A stretch of DNA of 24,256 nucleotides, from the NCBI GenBank assembly GCA_020024555.1, contig JAHHTQ010000034.1, positions 1-24,256 of the forward strand. The letters run 5' to 3'. The translations under genes and the position numbers were made by a program. Under the pieces are notes generated by a model that made no database searches, was not told the origin of the DNA, and saw only the letters and a program-made list of their open reading frames with translations. Source of the stretch: Angelakisella sp. Lineage in GTDB: Bacteria > Bacillota > Clostridia > Oscillospirales > Ruminococcaceae. Of this stretch, positions 8,286 through 16,193 are shown in pieces. The stretch's first letter is position 1, and each line of letters starts with the position of its first letter.

Positions 8286-10169
8286 TTAATCCCACCAAAA
8301 ATACCACTTTTTAGATGCGCTTAAATTTATAGGCTCATTTTGTTCAAGATCACAGCAAAAAGCGTATTGTTCTTTCGTAAGTTCTTCAACACTTTCCTGC
8401 GGAACAGGGTTTGGTAAAATATATTCCAAAGTATCGCCTGTCATAACAGCCGGTACTGCCCCATATTTCTCATACCAATGTTTTGAAACTGCCATTAATA
8501 CGTCTGTATCCGGACAATCGTTCCAAGCTCCAAACGGGAGATATGCAAATACTTCCCATGGATTTTTGACAGGTATTCTCAATAAAACCAAAGGATACGT
8601 CATTTGAGAGCCATAGTTCCAATAGCTTAAAAACACATTGTTTTCTGAAAAATTTTTCACTTTATTCAATATGTTTTCCGCTATTTTGTCCGTACCGTAT
8701 TTCTCAGCAAGTTCTGACAATACCGTCTTACCGTCTTTTACTTCGTGACTGAGAACATTTTTTCTGTAAATTTCAACTTTTTCTTTGTCAAAAGAATACT
8801 CGTTCTCATCGTTTGTTTCTGCGTCCGTATTGAATAAAAACTGTTCCCACAAATTTTCGTCCGGCACAACCAACATAGGTATATATCCTTCTCTAATACC
8901 TATTCGTCTTTCATAACTGTATACAGCGGTTATTGGGTCATCATTTTTAAGGGAGGGGAAATACGGAGATATATATTCATCTCCGATATATTCAGTCAGC
9001 GCATTTACCAAATCTTTTTTCCCTTTATAATCATTATAACTTACATCTTGATTTTGCCATATATCCCATCTTTTTTGAATTATATTTGCCATAGCCTGAT
9101 AATAATCTTCGTTAAACGGAATGAATAAGTATGCCTCGTCATCAAATTCTTTTGAATGATAACGTTTTTCTCCAAAATATTCAAAAGCGTAGTTATCTAT
9201 ATCAGCCGGAAAAGATGGAGTAACAAGACTGTCGGCATAGTAATACTCCGCAAATGCTTGACCTTCTTCATTAAAATATGATTTTAGCAACAGGCTCTCT
9301 AAATTATCACGTATAAAAGGACGCAAATCCGTATTTAATGGGTCTGCCTTAAACTTTTCAACATACGCTTCGTTCCGTTTCAAAAAGTAATCGTTCATCA
9401 AATTATGTTCTAAGCACCAACGCAAATAAATTGCCATATGGTTAAATACATTTATTTCATCTACCGGTAATTTTTTTTTATATAGCGTATCTATTCGCCA
9501 ATTAACTATGTCCATAAACATATCATCATCAACTGTCACATTTGTTCTGTTGGGATCTATAATAAAGTCTGTATCCGACATTTTTTCAAATAAGGCATCT
9601 AAACCGTTTTCGATTTTATATTGAATTTCTTCCCTATATAGAGGTATTACCTGATAAAAATTTACATTATCGCCATTTGGAATTTGACAAACATAGGCTT
9701 CGTCTTTTACGTTTACAGGCGTAACTAACATACTTCCGCAAAGCTCCGTACTTTTATCAAAAGATTCTTCTCTGTCGATAGTATGTCCCCATGCCAGCCA
9801 TGTATCATTTCTTTTTGCCATACGTGCTATTTCTTTTAAAAGACGTATTGGCCAATACCATTTTTCATCTTTCTCATAAATTTTCCATTCAGGTGGGAGA
9901 GCGATAACAAGTTCTGCTCTTTCAAGTTTATATTCTGCAAGTTCTTTCGGTATATTCATACTATACGCGCCCATACCCATAGTAACGAGTTGATAATACG
10001 GTTTTTCTTCGCTGGGTTCTATAATGCAAATATCAATATGTAAATCGGGAGATTTCTTTTCGTGAAAAACCGTATCAAACGAACCGTAATATTTATCTAT
10101 ATGACTGCTTATCACATCTATTTCTTCGCTGGTGTATATATCCAAATTTATTTTTTTGTTTTCCGACAT
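8286..10169 (-). CDS. SUFU-DUF7832-DUF4253 multidomain protein
   Basis: A 627-residue soluble protein with three parts. Residues ~25-205 are a suppressor-of-fused domain: TMGMGAYSM, AELVIALPPEW, WPIRLLKEIAR, DTWLAWGHTI, ELCGSMLVTP and NFYQVIPLYREE. Residues ~210-375 resemble DUF7832: HMAIYLRWCLEHNLM, DLRPFIRDNL, FNEEGQAFAEYYY and AYLFIPFNEDYYQAMA. The C-terminal ~110 residues are DUF4253: PFGAWNDCPDTDVLMAVSKH, WYEKYGAVPAVMTGDTLEY, and the diagnostic end WYFWWD. Bacterial SUFU domains are a known immunity superfamily in polymorphic toxin systems; the other two are uncharacterised. It lies 27 bases after the DUF4261 stop at 10197, so the pair is an operon. Confidence 0.9.
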   Translation of the reverse strand: MSENKKINLDIYTSEEIDVISSHIDKYYGSFDTVFHEKKSPDLHIDICIIEPSEEKPYYQLVTMGMGAYSMNIPKELAEYKLERAELVIALPPEWKIYEKDEKWYWPIRLLKEIARMAKRNDTWLAWGHTIDREESFDKSTELCGSMLVTPVNVKDEAYVCQIPNGDNVNFYQVIPLYREEIQYKIENGLDALFEKMSDTDFIIDPNRTNVTVDDDMFMDIVNWRIDTLYKKKLPVDEINVFNHMAIYLRWCLEHNLMNDYFLKRNEAYVEKFKADPLNTDLRPFIRDNLESLLLKSYFNEEGQAFAEYYYADSLVTPSFPADIDNYAFEYFGEKRYHSKEFDDEAYLFIPFNEDYYQAMANIIQKRWDIWQNQDVSYNDYKGKKDLVNALTEYIGDEYISPYFPSLKNDDPITAVYSYERRIGIREGYIPMLVVPDENLWEQFLFNTDAETNDENEYSFDKEKVEIYRKNVLSHEVKDGKTVLSELAEKYGTDKIAENILNKVKNFSENNVFLSYWNYGSQMTYPLVLLRIPVKNPWEVFAYLPFGAWNDCPDTDVLMAVSKHWYEKYGAVPAVMTGDTLEYILPNPVPQESVEELTKEQYAFCCDLEQNEPINLSASKKWYFWWD

Positions 10170-10196
10170 TTTATTTTACTGCCTTTCTTTAAAAAT

Positions 10197-11279
10197 TTAA
10201 TTTGACGTATAACTTATTTTCAGTGTCTTTTGTGGCAACGATACACCGTCGCTTAAAGAGATACTGTGCTTATCTTCGGCAGAAAAACCTATTGTTTCAC
10301 CGTCGTTCAATGTTGCGTCATATTCAAGCACATAGCTTGCCATAGCGACTATAAAATCATATACGTTTGAAGGCTTATCGTCAACATCAAGCACTTCTAT
10401 TTCATATTTACCGAAAGTCTCCATACCGTAAGTATAGGCGCAAACACCTTTTTCCGATTGGTACAATCCAAACCAAACCCAATTTAATATCGGTAAATCA
10501 CCGTCTTTTATCATATCTGAAAAATCAATGTACATACGAGGTTCAAAGACTGTTCCGCTTGTATATACCCCAATGGCATTTTTTTGTTTTGCGCAAACCG
10601 ACGCAACTTTAACAAACAGCTTGCCACGTTCATAAATATTGATGTCGTTTCCCAGTATTGCTACTGTTATATGAGCTTTATGGGACTTTGTTATTTCAAC
10701 AGCATCTTTCCACATATAATTATTCTCGGCATTAATTTCCGCTTCTCCGTTTGGCACAGGCGCAGACATAAGACCAAGCACTACCGCCATATCGTCAACA
10801 AAAAAGATAAGTGTTTCGTCTGTCTCATCTTCGTCTTCCTCTACATCAATATTCCACTCTTGCTTTAAATCACTTATTAATTTCGTCTTATCCCAACTGC
10901 TGTCTGAAAGCAGTACAAACCCAACAAAGCCCTTGCTCTCTTTATTTTCTTCGGCTCTCTTAGCTTCCTCTATCCAGTACTCACGGATTTTCTCTACCAT
11001 TTCCTGTGATTTTTCCACTGCTGTGTCTTCGTCATATTCTTCCATTTCGCTGAATATATGTCCGCAGTGTTCCAATGAATCACCCTCATAACCACCGCAA
11101 ACACCAAGCAACCATTTGCCCAATACATTCTTTTTGTACTTAAAGATATAGTATGTCATATCATAAAGACCAAATGTTCCTGTGCATTCAATTTTAAAAG
11201 GAGCTTTTCCTAATTCATTTGGGTGTGACAGCCAATCTGTCATTGCCTGTTGAGCTACGTTCATTTGTTTGTTATTCAT
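10197..11279 (-). CDS. DUF4261 domain-containing protein (copy 2)
   Basis: A 360-residue acidic soluble protein. An N-terminal piece (about 1-110, GTFGLYDMTYYIFKYKK, LLGVCGGYEGDSLEHCGHIF) precedes a DUF4261 domain starting near residue 117: GFVGFVLLSDSSWD, then MAVVLGLMSAPVPNGEAE, KSHKAHITVAILG, ASVCAKQKNAIGVYTSG, LNWVWFGLYQSEKG, FGKYEIEVLD, a VYDFIVAMASYVLEYDATL helix and NDGETIGFSAEDKHS. The same family as 3886-4764 but too diverged for a recent duplication. AGGAG lies upstream of the ATG. It heads a two-gene operon with the SUFU protein. Function unknown; immunity-like by context. Confidence 0.88.
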   Translation of the reverse strand: MNNKQMNVAQQAMTDWLSHPNELGKAPFKIECTGTFGLYDMTYYIFKYKKNVLGKWLLGVCGGYEGDSLEHCGHIFSEMEEYDEDTAVEKSQEMVEKIREYWIEEAKRAEENKESKGFVGFVLLSDSSWDKTKLISDLKQEWNIDVEEDEDETDETLIFFVDDMAVVLGLMSAPVPNGEAEINAENNYMWKDAVEITKSHKAHITVAILGNDINIYERGKLFVKVASVCAKQKNAIGVYTSGTVFEPRMYIDFSDMIKDGDLPILNWVWFGLYQSEKGVCAYTYGMETFGKYEIEVLDVDDKPSNVYDFIVAMASYVLEYDATLNDGETIGFSAEDKHSISLSDGVSLPQKTLKISYTSN

Positions 11280-11330
11280 ATTTTTATTTCTCCTAATTTT
11301 TTATTTACCTAAAAATTAAATTATATAATA

Positions 11331-11361
11331 AATACCTTGTATCATATTGACACAAGGTATT
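11331..11361. repeat. Inverted repeat, possible weak terminator
   Basis: AATACCTTGT (11331-11340) and ACAAGGTATT (11352-11361) form a 10-pair stem with an 11-base loop. Neither side is followed by a good T-run, so terminator function is uncertain. It lies between the 11685 gene end and the 11279 gene start. Confidence 0.4.
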
Positions 11362-11418
11362 AAAAAGACAAGGAACTTGCTATTAATCAGATTTTTATAA
11401 AACAAACAAAATAATACT

Positions 11419-11446
11419 ATATGCTATATAATAACATATAGCATAT
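11419..11446. repeat. 11-base inverted repeat, possible operator
   Basis: ATATGCTATAT (11419-11429), six-base loop, ATATAGCATAT (11436-11446), a perfect match. On the minus strand it overlaps a weak TTGATT-N18-TATTAT promoter candidate for the 11279-8286 operon. The rest of the 11280-11684 gap is AT-rich with nothing else I can identify. Confidence 0.4.
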
Positions 11447-11684
11447 TAAAAAATCAATAATATTTTTTAATTGTTTTAATAAAATGTGTAAAAATTATTT
11501 TTTATGCTATATTTAATACGATATCTTCGTACAAAAAACTGTAAATACAATAAATAAAAATAATTTTCATATTTTATTTAAAAAAAGTATCAAGATGTAT
11601 ATTTATGCGATTGCAATAAGTGAATTGTCTTGTGATTTTGCTATTCTTCTGATTCTCAGTTAATGTTGTTAATCTATAAAACAT

Positions 11685-12896
11685 CTATTCCAATGATAAA
11701 TCTTTAATATACATTACTTCAACTGCATTAAAAGATGTTTTTGTTTTTTGTGATATAGTAAATCCATACTTTTCATAAAATTTACGCGCTCTTGTATTTT
11801 CTTCAAAGACCCATAACATAACTTTTGTAAAACCTGCGTTTTTTATTTCTTTAAGCACATAATCCATTATCATTGAACCATATCCTTTGCCCCAATTTTC
11901 TTTTAAACTATGTATACATATTAATTCCGCATAACCCTGCATATCTTTCTCTCGTGATTTATCCCAAAAAGCAATACAGTGAGGCTTACTGTCAATGGAT
12001 AATACAGTACCGTTACCGATATTGTTTTCCAGCAAATATTTATACATTTCTTCTGTTTTTTTAATATCTGTCATTTTCTCCAAAATTTCATCAGAAAGAA
12101 TTTTGTCAAATGCTGTTCGCCAAGATGTTATATGTATATTCGCCAGTATTTTTTCATCACCAATTTGTACTTTTCTGATTTCTGACTTTTTTTGTTCTTC
12201 TTCTCTTTCTGCAAGTTTAATTATGTCATAATAAATACCGATAAACTTATCAATATCGCAGTCTACGTGCCAATGCCCGAAAAACCAATTTTCAAACTCA
12301 ACTGTATCCGCTATTTTTTGAAAATAATCCTGTAATTCTTTTTCTCCTTTTGCAAATTCATTATCGGGAAAAAGAGTTGCCGTTTTACTGTTGACAGTGT
12401 GTGTGATAATATAATCTACTCTATATCCTTCTTTTTGCAAATTGGCAAGTCCTCTTTCGTATTCTTCTTGCGAGGGCATTTCCCTTTCCCACCAACTGAT
12501 ATGTTCTTCACGTATCATTTTGTCGGTGGAATATGCGCCGCCAAAGGCAAAAAACTTCTTGCCGAATATTTCGTATACATAGCCTCTCATTAAATGTATA
12601 ATTTTATCTCCTATAAACTGCGCCTTTCCACCGTGCCAATCTGTTACAGGCAAAGCATCTATGATATCAAAATTTTCGTGGTTGCCGTCTACCCACAAAA
12701 CAGTGACAGGCAGACTTTCCAGCATTTTTCTCACATAATTGTCAGACTCGCCATTGTCCCAACAAAGTCCAACATCACCAAGAATAATCAAATAATCATT
12801 TTCGGATAGTTTTGTTTTTTTTATTTCTTCTTCAAAAAATCTTGTTACTTTCTTAACTTCTATATATCCGTGTATATCTGCCGCCAAATAAACCAT
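11685..12896 (-). CDS. Metallophosphatase-GNAT acetyltransferase fusion
   Basis: One 403-residue frame with two enzyme domains. Residues 1-235 are a calcineurin-like metallophosphatase: metal ligands Asp7/His9 (ADIHG), Asp41 (LGDVG), Asn72/His73 (DGNHE), His166 (ITHT), His208/His210 (GHWH). A short charged linker (LAEREEEQKKSE) leads to a GNAT domain, about 239-395: IRKVQIGDEKILANIHITSW opening, acetyl-CoA loop WGKGYGSMIMD (335-345) and NTRARKFYEKYGF (367-379). Both sets of motifs look intact. Such a fusion is unusual to me. It lies 29 bases after the Nudix gene stop, so the two form an operon; substrates are unknown. Confidence 0.9.
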   Translation of the reverse strand: MVYLAADIHGYIEVKKVTRFFEEEIKKTKLSENDYLIILGDVGLCWDNGESDNYVRKMLESLPVTVLWVDGNHENFDIIDALPVTDWHGGKAQFIGDKIIHLMRGYVYEIFGKKFFAFGGAYSTDKMIREEHISWWEREMPSQEEYERGLANLQKEGYRVDYIITHTVNSKTATLFPDNEFAKGEKELQDYFQKIADTVEFENWFFGHWHVDCDIDKFIGIYYDIIKLAEREEEQKKSEIRKVQIGDEKILANIHITSWRTAFDKILSDEILEKMTDIKKTEEMYKYLLENNIGNGTVLSIDSKPHCIAFWDKSREKDMQGYAELICIHSLKENWGKGYGSMIMDYVLKEIKNAGFTKVMLWVFEENTRARKFYEKYGFTISQKTKTSFNAVEVMYIKDLSLE

Positions 12897-12925
12897 ATAA
12901 ATACACCTTTCTTTTTTATTAAAAG

Positions 12926-13399
12926 TTATTTTGTTCTCTCGTCTGTTACTATATGAACAATGTCATTATGCTTTTCGCTTAGATATTTTTGCATAAAAGT
13001 AGGAAACGCTTTATATTTATGGAGTTCATTAATTGGTATCCAGCACATTTCTTCTTTTACGCCATTTGTAAAACTGTTACTGTCAAGTTCCTGTGTTCCA
13101 CGTGGTTTCATTATATAATAAAAAGATATTTCGTGACAAAATAAATCTTTTTCTTCAAAGAAGTTCTCGTGAATAACTGCCAACCTGTCTATTTCATAAT
13201 TTACGCCCGTTTCCTCAAAAACTTCTCTCCTTACCGCGTCTTCCGCTTTTTCATTAATATGCACAGCTCCCCCGATAGAGTAATAATAGTCTTCATTTGA
13301 ATTAGTGGCAAACAGAACACAGCCGTTTTCTATAATAATAGCTGCCGCGCGATATCTAAACCAATTATTTTCTTTTGTAAATCCGCAATCATATAACAT
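12926..13399 (-). CDS. Nudix hydrolase
   Basis: A 157-residue protein with a complete Nudix box at residues 44-66: Gly44, Glu50, then REVFEETGV, fitting GX5EX7REUXEEXGU. Nudix enzymes cleave nucleoside diphosphates linked to another moiety; the substrate cannot be read from this sequence. A strand preceding the box (RAAAIIIENGCVLF) and the ELHKYKAFPTFM tail are typical. AGGAG lies before the ATG at 13399, and a promoter lies 30-60 bases upstream. It is the first gene of a two-gene operon with the metallophosphatase-GNAT fusion. Confidence 0.92.
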   Translation of the reverse strand: MLYDCGFTKENNWFRYRAAAIIIENGCVLFATNSNEDYYYSIGGAVHINEKAEDAVRREVFEETGVNYEIDRLAVIHENFFEEKDLFCHEISFYYIMKPRGTQELDSNSFTNGVKEEMCWIPINELHKYKAFPTFMQKYLSEKHNDIVHIVTDERTK

Positions 13400-13430
13400 A
13401 ATTTTATTCTCCTAAAATATTATTTTAAAT

Positions 13431-13459
13431 ATTATATCATAAAAAACATATAATTTCAT
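13431..13459 (-). promoter_or_regulatory. Promoter for the Nudix operon
   Basis: On the minus strand ATGAAA (13459-13454), 17 bases, then a perfect TATAAT (13436-13431). The start would be near 13425, a leader of about 25 bases. Confidence 0.6.
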
Positions 13460-13471
13460 TTATAGTAAAAC

Positions 13472-13545
13472 AAAAAAACAGTCTTGCGACCAAAGATATA
13501 TACCCTCCTTACCTGAAAACCGATAAGGATGGTATATATCACTGT
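13472..13545 (-). terminator. Long hairpin with asymmetric internal loop, terminator-like on the minus strand
   Basis: A 16-pair stem with one mismatch (13496-13511 with 13524-13539) is closed by an outer 5-pair helix (ACAGT 13478-13482, ACTGT 13541-13545) with a 13-base bulge on one side and one base on the other. Read on the minus strand the outer helix runs directly into seven Ts (13478-13472), so it may end antisense transcripts from the 15007-13877 gene. The elaborate internal loop is unusual for a plain terminator. Confidence 0.5.
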
Positions 13546-13637
13546 ATAAAAATTTAGGTTGGTTTTATTATCATAATATAAAATTTTATAAAATATATTT
13601 TATTATAATAAATTTTTTTATTGGAGGAACTTTTGTT

Positions 13638-13880
13638 ATGATGAAATATATTTTCGCGCTTTTAATCTTTATTATTTTTATTTATATTGCCATAAGACTG
13701 AAAAAATATATTGTACCATATATAATTTCCGGAATTTTGGGAATATCTGTTTTATTTTTGATAAATCAATTTTTACATATAAACAATATTTATCTTCCAT
13801 ACAACATATTTACAATAGCATTGTCTTTTATCGGGGGAATACCCGCTGTTATAACAATGATAATCTTGCAAATAATTTAG
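13638..13880 (+). CDS. bofA: BofA-like pro-sigma-K processing inhibitor family protein
   Basis: An 80-residue membrane protein with three hydrophobic segments (about 2-20, 27-45, 52-79). The C-terminal LPYNIFTIALSFIGGIPAVI matches the BofA family signature (PxNxxTxxxxGxxGIPG). In Bacillus, BofA sits in the outer forespore membrane and restrains the SpoIVFB protease that activates sigma-K; in Clostridia the role is less clear. GGAGG lies ten bases before the ATG. The gene ends in a 4-base overlap with the histidine kinase gene coming the other way. In many Firmicutes bofA is near recR; that is not so here. Confidence 0.8.
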   Translation: MMKYIFALLIFIIFIYIAIRLKKYIVPYIISGILGISVLFLINQFLHINNIYLPYNIFTIALSFIGGIPAVITMIILQII

Positions 13881-15007
13881 TAGAGCGGTGGGTCAATAAT
13901 ATCAGATAAACCTATATACAGCGGTGAAAATTTATTTTCCAAATATTCAACGTTGTAATTGCTCATTGTTGTTTCTTCTTTAATATACGTTACAGGTATC
14001 TTTATAATAAATGTTATTTTGTCTGCGTCTGTGTTAACAAAAATTGTACCGTCAATTTCATTAATTACGGATTTTACTACATTGAGTCCTATACCCATAC
14101 TGTTAAAACCTGTATTCGTTGTACTGTTAAATGGAATAAAAAATTGTGATATATCCTTTTTATCTATATTTTCAATAGTATTACTTACCAAAATAGTAAT
14201 ACTGTCTTCGTTACTGATGCCTTTTACCGTAACAACAGTATCTTTGCCACAATGTAAATAACTGTTGCTTATAAGATTAATAATTGCATAGGACAAATGA
14301 CTCATCGAACATTTAACATAATCATCGTTTTGCGGTAGCTCATACGAAAAATCCAATTTATTCATTTTAAAAAGAGCATTGATATCGGAAAATAATTCTG
14401 CAAGTTCGTTCCAAATATTCACAACGCTATACTCATTGTCTTCTTTATTACCGGATTCCAGTGATATTATATTCAGATTGTTAATATTCTTTAACATCTT
14501 GAAACAAATTGTATTTATGTTGCTTATTGTATCTTGCGCATCATAAAAATGATTTTTCACCGCGCGATTATTTAAATCTTCAAGCATACAACAAATACTT
14601 ATTATATGCTCCTTAAAATTTCTGTTTATTTGCAGTTGGCTTATTTTGTTAAGATTATCAAAGATATTATTTAAGCTGTTTTCATTGTCACCTGTATCAT
14701 TTATTTCATTCACCAAATATACAAGAATATTATCTGACGTATCCGCTTTTACAAAAACAAAATTATAGTTTTGATTTTTATATTTAGCATACGGCATTTT
14801 TACGCTTGTTTCTTTTTCTAATAAATCCAATATATTTTCACGTTCAGCCAGTGAAAATATTGTCTGAAAATCTGTCTTTAAAGATAATTTCTTATAATTA
14901 TTTAATACAAAATTATTAAAATCCAATATTAAAAAATCCGAATTTATAAGCCAAACTCCCATAGGTATGTCTTTTAAATCTTTTGACAAAACATTTTTAC
15001 TATTCAT
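13877..15007 (-). CDS. PAS-containing sensor histidine kinase, diverged GHKL type
   Basis: A 376-residue soluble protein. Residues ~10-100 look like a PAS domain (PMGVWLINSDFLILDFNNFV), ~115-180 a helical hairpin with candidate phosphorylation sites His134 and His153, and ~235-340 an ATP-binding domain: N-box AIINLISNSYLH (241-252), G2 box SMGIGLNVV (303-311). The G1 box, usually DxGxG, reads ILVSNTIENI (272-281), without the glycines and Asp, which is closer to AgrC/Spo0B-like GHKL proteins than to classical kinases. The 30-residue tail past 345 is unusual. No membrane segment and no response regulator in the window. The start has only a weak ribosome binding site. Confidence 0.8.
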   Translation of the reverse strand: MNSKNVLSKDLKDIPMGVWLINSDFLILDFNNFVLNNYKKLSLKTDFQTIFSLAERENILDLLEKETSVKMPYAKYKNQNYNFVFVKADTSDNILVYLVNEINDTGDNENSLNNIFDNLNKISQLQINRNFKEHIISICCMLEDLNNRAVKNHFYDAQDTISNINTICFKMLKNINNLNIISLESGNKEDNEYSVVNIWNELAELFSDINALFKMNKLDFSYELPQNDDYVKCSMSHLSYAIINLISNSYLHCGKDTVVTVKGISNEDSITILVSNTIENIDKKDISQFFIPFNSTTNTGFNSMGIGLNVVKSVINEIDGTIFVNTDADKITFIIKIPVTYIKEETTMSNYNVEYLENKFSPLYIGLSDIIDPPLY

Positions 15008-15290
15008 ACATAACCTGTTACATTATTCTTTCTCAATTTTGATTTATTATTTTTTATTATACAATAAAAGTCAAGTTTTTTCTTTTCACTTTTTAAACAA
15101 ATTTTTTTTGTTTTTAAGTATTTTTTTATTGTATTTTGTTTGTTTTAAGATAATTATTATATTTTGGAAATATATCTCCATAATAGTATTTGTTTTAAAA
15201 TAAAAATTATAAACAATAAAATATATATTTTTATATGTATATTTTCCCTTTTTTTTAAAAAACTATAAGTATAAAAATTAATTAAATAGG

Positions 15291-15671
15291 GTGTTTATTA
15301 TTAATCAAAATAAATTAAAAAAGAATAGTTTTATATTTTTCATAAGCGGTATGGTGGCTGGATTTTTGAATGGGCTACTGGGAACAGGTGGAGGAATAAT
15401 ACTTGTAACCACATTACAAAAATTAAAAATCGAAACCAAACAATGCTATGCGACATCTTTATCAATAACACTTATTCTTTCTGTTATTTCCTCAGTATTT
15501 TATATTAAAAACGGATTTGTAAATATAAGTGATTTTATTCCTTTTCTTCTTCCCAGTATAATAGGTGGTTTTATCGGCGCTGTTTTTCTCAAAAAAATAT
15601 CATCAAACTTATTAAAAGTATTGTTTGCCGTTCTGCTTATTGTTGGTGGAACAGTGTCTTTGTTTAAATAA
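15291..15671 (+). CDS. TauE/SafE (TSUP) family permease, half-size subunit 1
   Basis: A 126-residue membrane protein with four hydrophobic segments. SGMVAGFLNGLLGTGGGIIL is the family's conserved N-terminal motif; CYATSLSITLILSVISS and GGFIGAVFLKKIS are also typical. TSUP proteins export or import small organosulfur or carboxylate ions; eight-helix members arise from two four-helix halves. Paired half-size genes are common in Clostridia and presumably form heterodimers. GTG at 15291 is the only usable start in the frame upstream of residue 21, but a clear ribosome binding site at proper distance is lacking. The second half-gene follows 34 bases after this stop. The 15008-15290 gap is AT-rich; I see no confident element in it. 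Confidence 0.82.
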   Translation: MFIINQNKLKKNSFIFFISGMVAGFLNGLLGTGGGIILVTTLQKLKIETKQCYATSLSITLILSVISSVFYIKNGFVNISDFIPFLLPSIIGGFIGAVFLKKISSNLLKVLFAVLLIVGGTVSLFK

Positions 15672-15705
15672 AAAATGCCAAAAAAAATAAAGGAGTGAAA
15701 TAAAA

Positions 15706-16077
15706 ATATTACAGTTTATTGTAGCGACTATTGCGTCTATATGCAGCGCAATGGGGCTTGGCGGCGGCACTATCTTAATGATTTATTTTCTGATAGTGGG
15801 TCAGGTCCAAAAAAATGCGCAAGGAATAAATCTACTTTTTATTATACCTATATCTTTAATTGCTACTGTCATTAATTATAAGAATAATCTTATCAACAAA
15901 AAGATACTGCCTATGTTGATTTTCGGCGGAATTATAGGATTATCAGTTGGAATACTGGCGCTTAAATATATTGATAACAAAATACTTAAAACTTTTTTTT
16001 CGGTATTTTTAATTTTTCTGGGTATTCGTGAAATAGTTATGCTGATACTTGAAAAAAAGAAAAATAAAAAAGATTAA
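15706..16077 (+). CDS. TauE/SafE (TSUP) family permease, half-size subunit 2; start codon non-canonical
   Basis: A four-helix TSUP half: MGLGGGTILMIYF, then QGINLLFIIPISLIATVINY, GGIIGLSVGILALKYIDN and a Lys-rich end. The first ATG in frame is 15751, but that would cut off the first half of helix 1. The frame is open back to 15691 and encodes ILQFIVATIASICSA before that Met, matching the usual N-terminus of these proteins. AGGAG (15691-15695) sits ten bases before an ATA codon at 15706, so initiation probably occurs there, perhaps by a mutated ATG. If so the protein has 124 residues. Pairs with the gene just upstream. Confidence 0.72.
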   Translation: MLQFIVATIASICSAMGLGGGTILMIYFLIVGQVQKNAQGINLLFIIPISLIATVINYKNNLINKKILPMLIFGGIIGLSVGILALKYIDNKILKTFFSVFLIFLGIREIVMLILEKKKNKKD

Positions 16078-16193
16078 TTTGCATAAAAACAAAAAAAACG
16101 GTTCAAAATATCTATATCAAAGACATTATCAATATAAGTTATAAACATTTATATTTAAAGAGCCTTAATATAAAAGGCGGAACGGAGAAGAAT

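Noticed and set aside
13472..13545. Known riboswitch class (preQ1, fluoride, ZTP, guanidine)
   Set aside because: None of the conserved core bases of these classes is present; I kept it as an unnamed hairpin.
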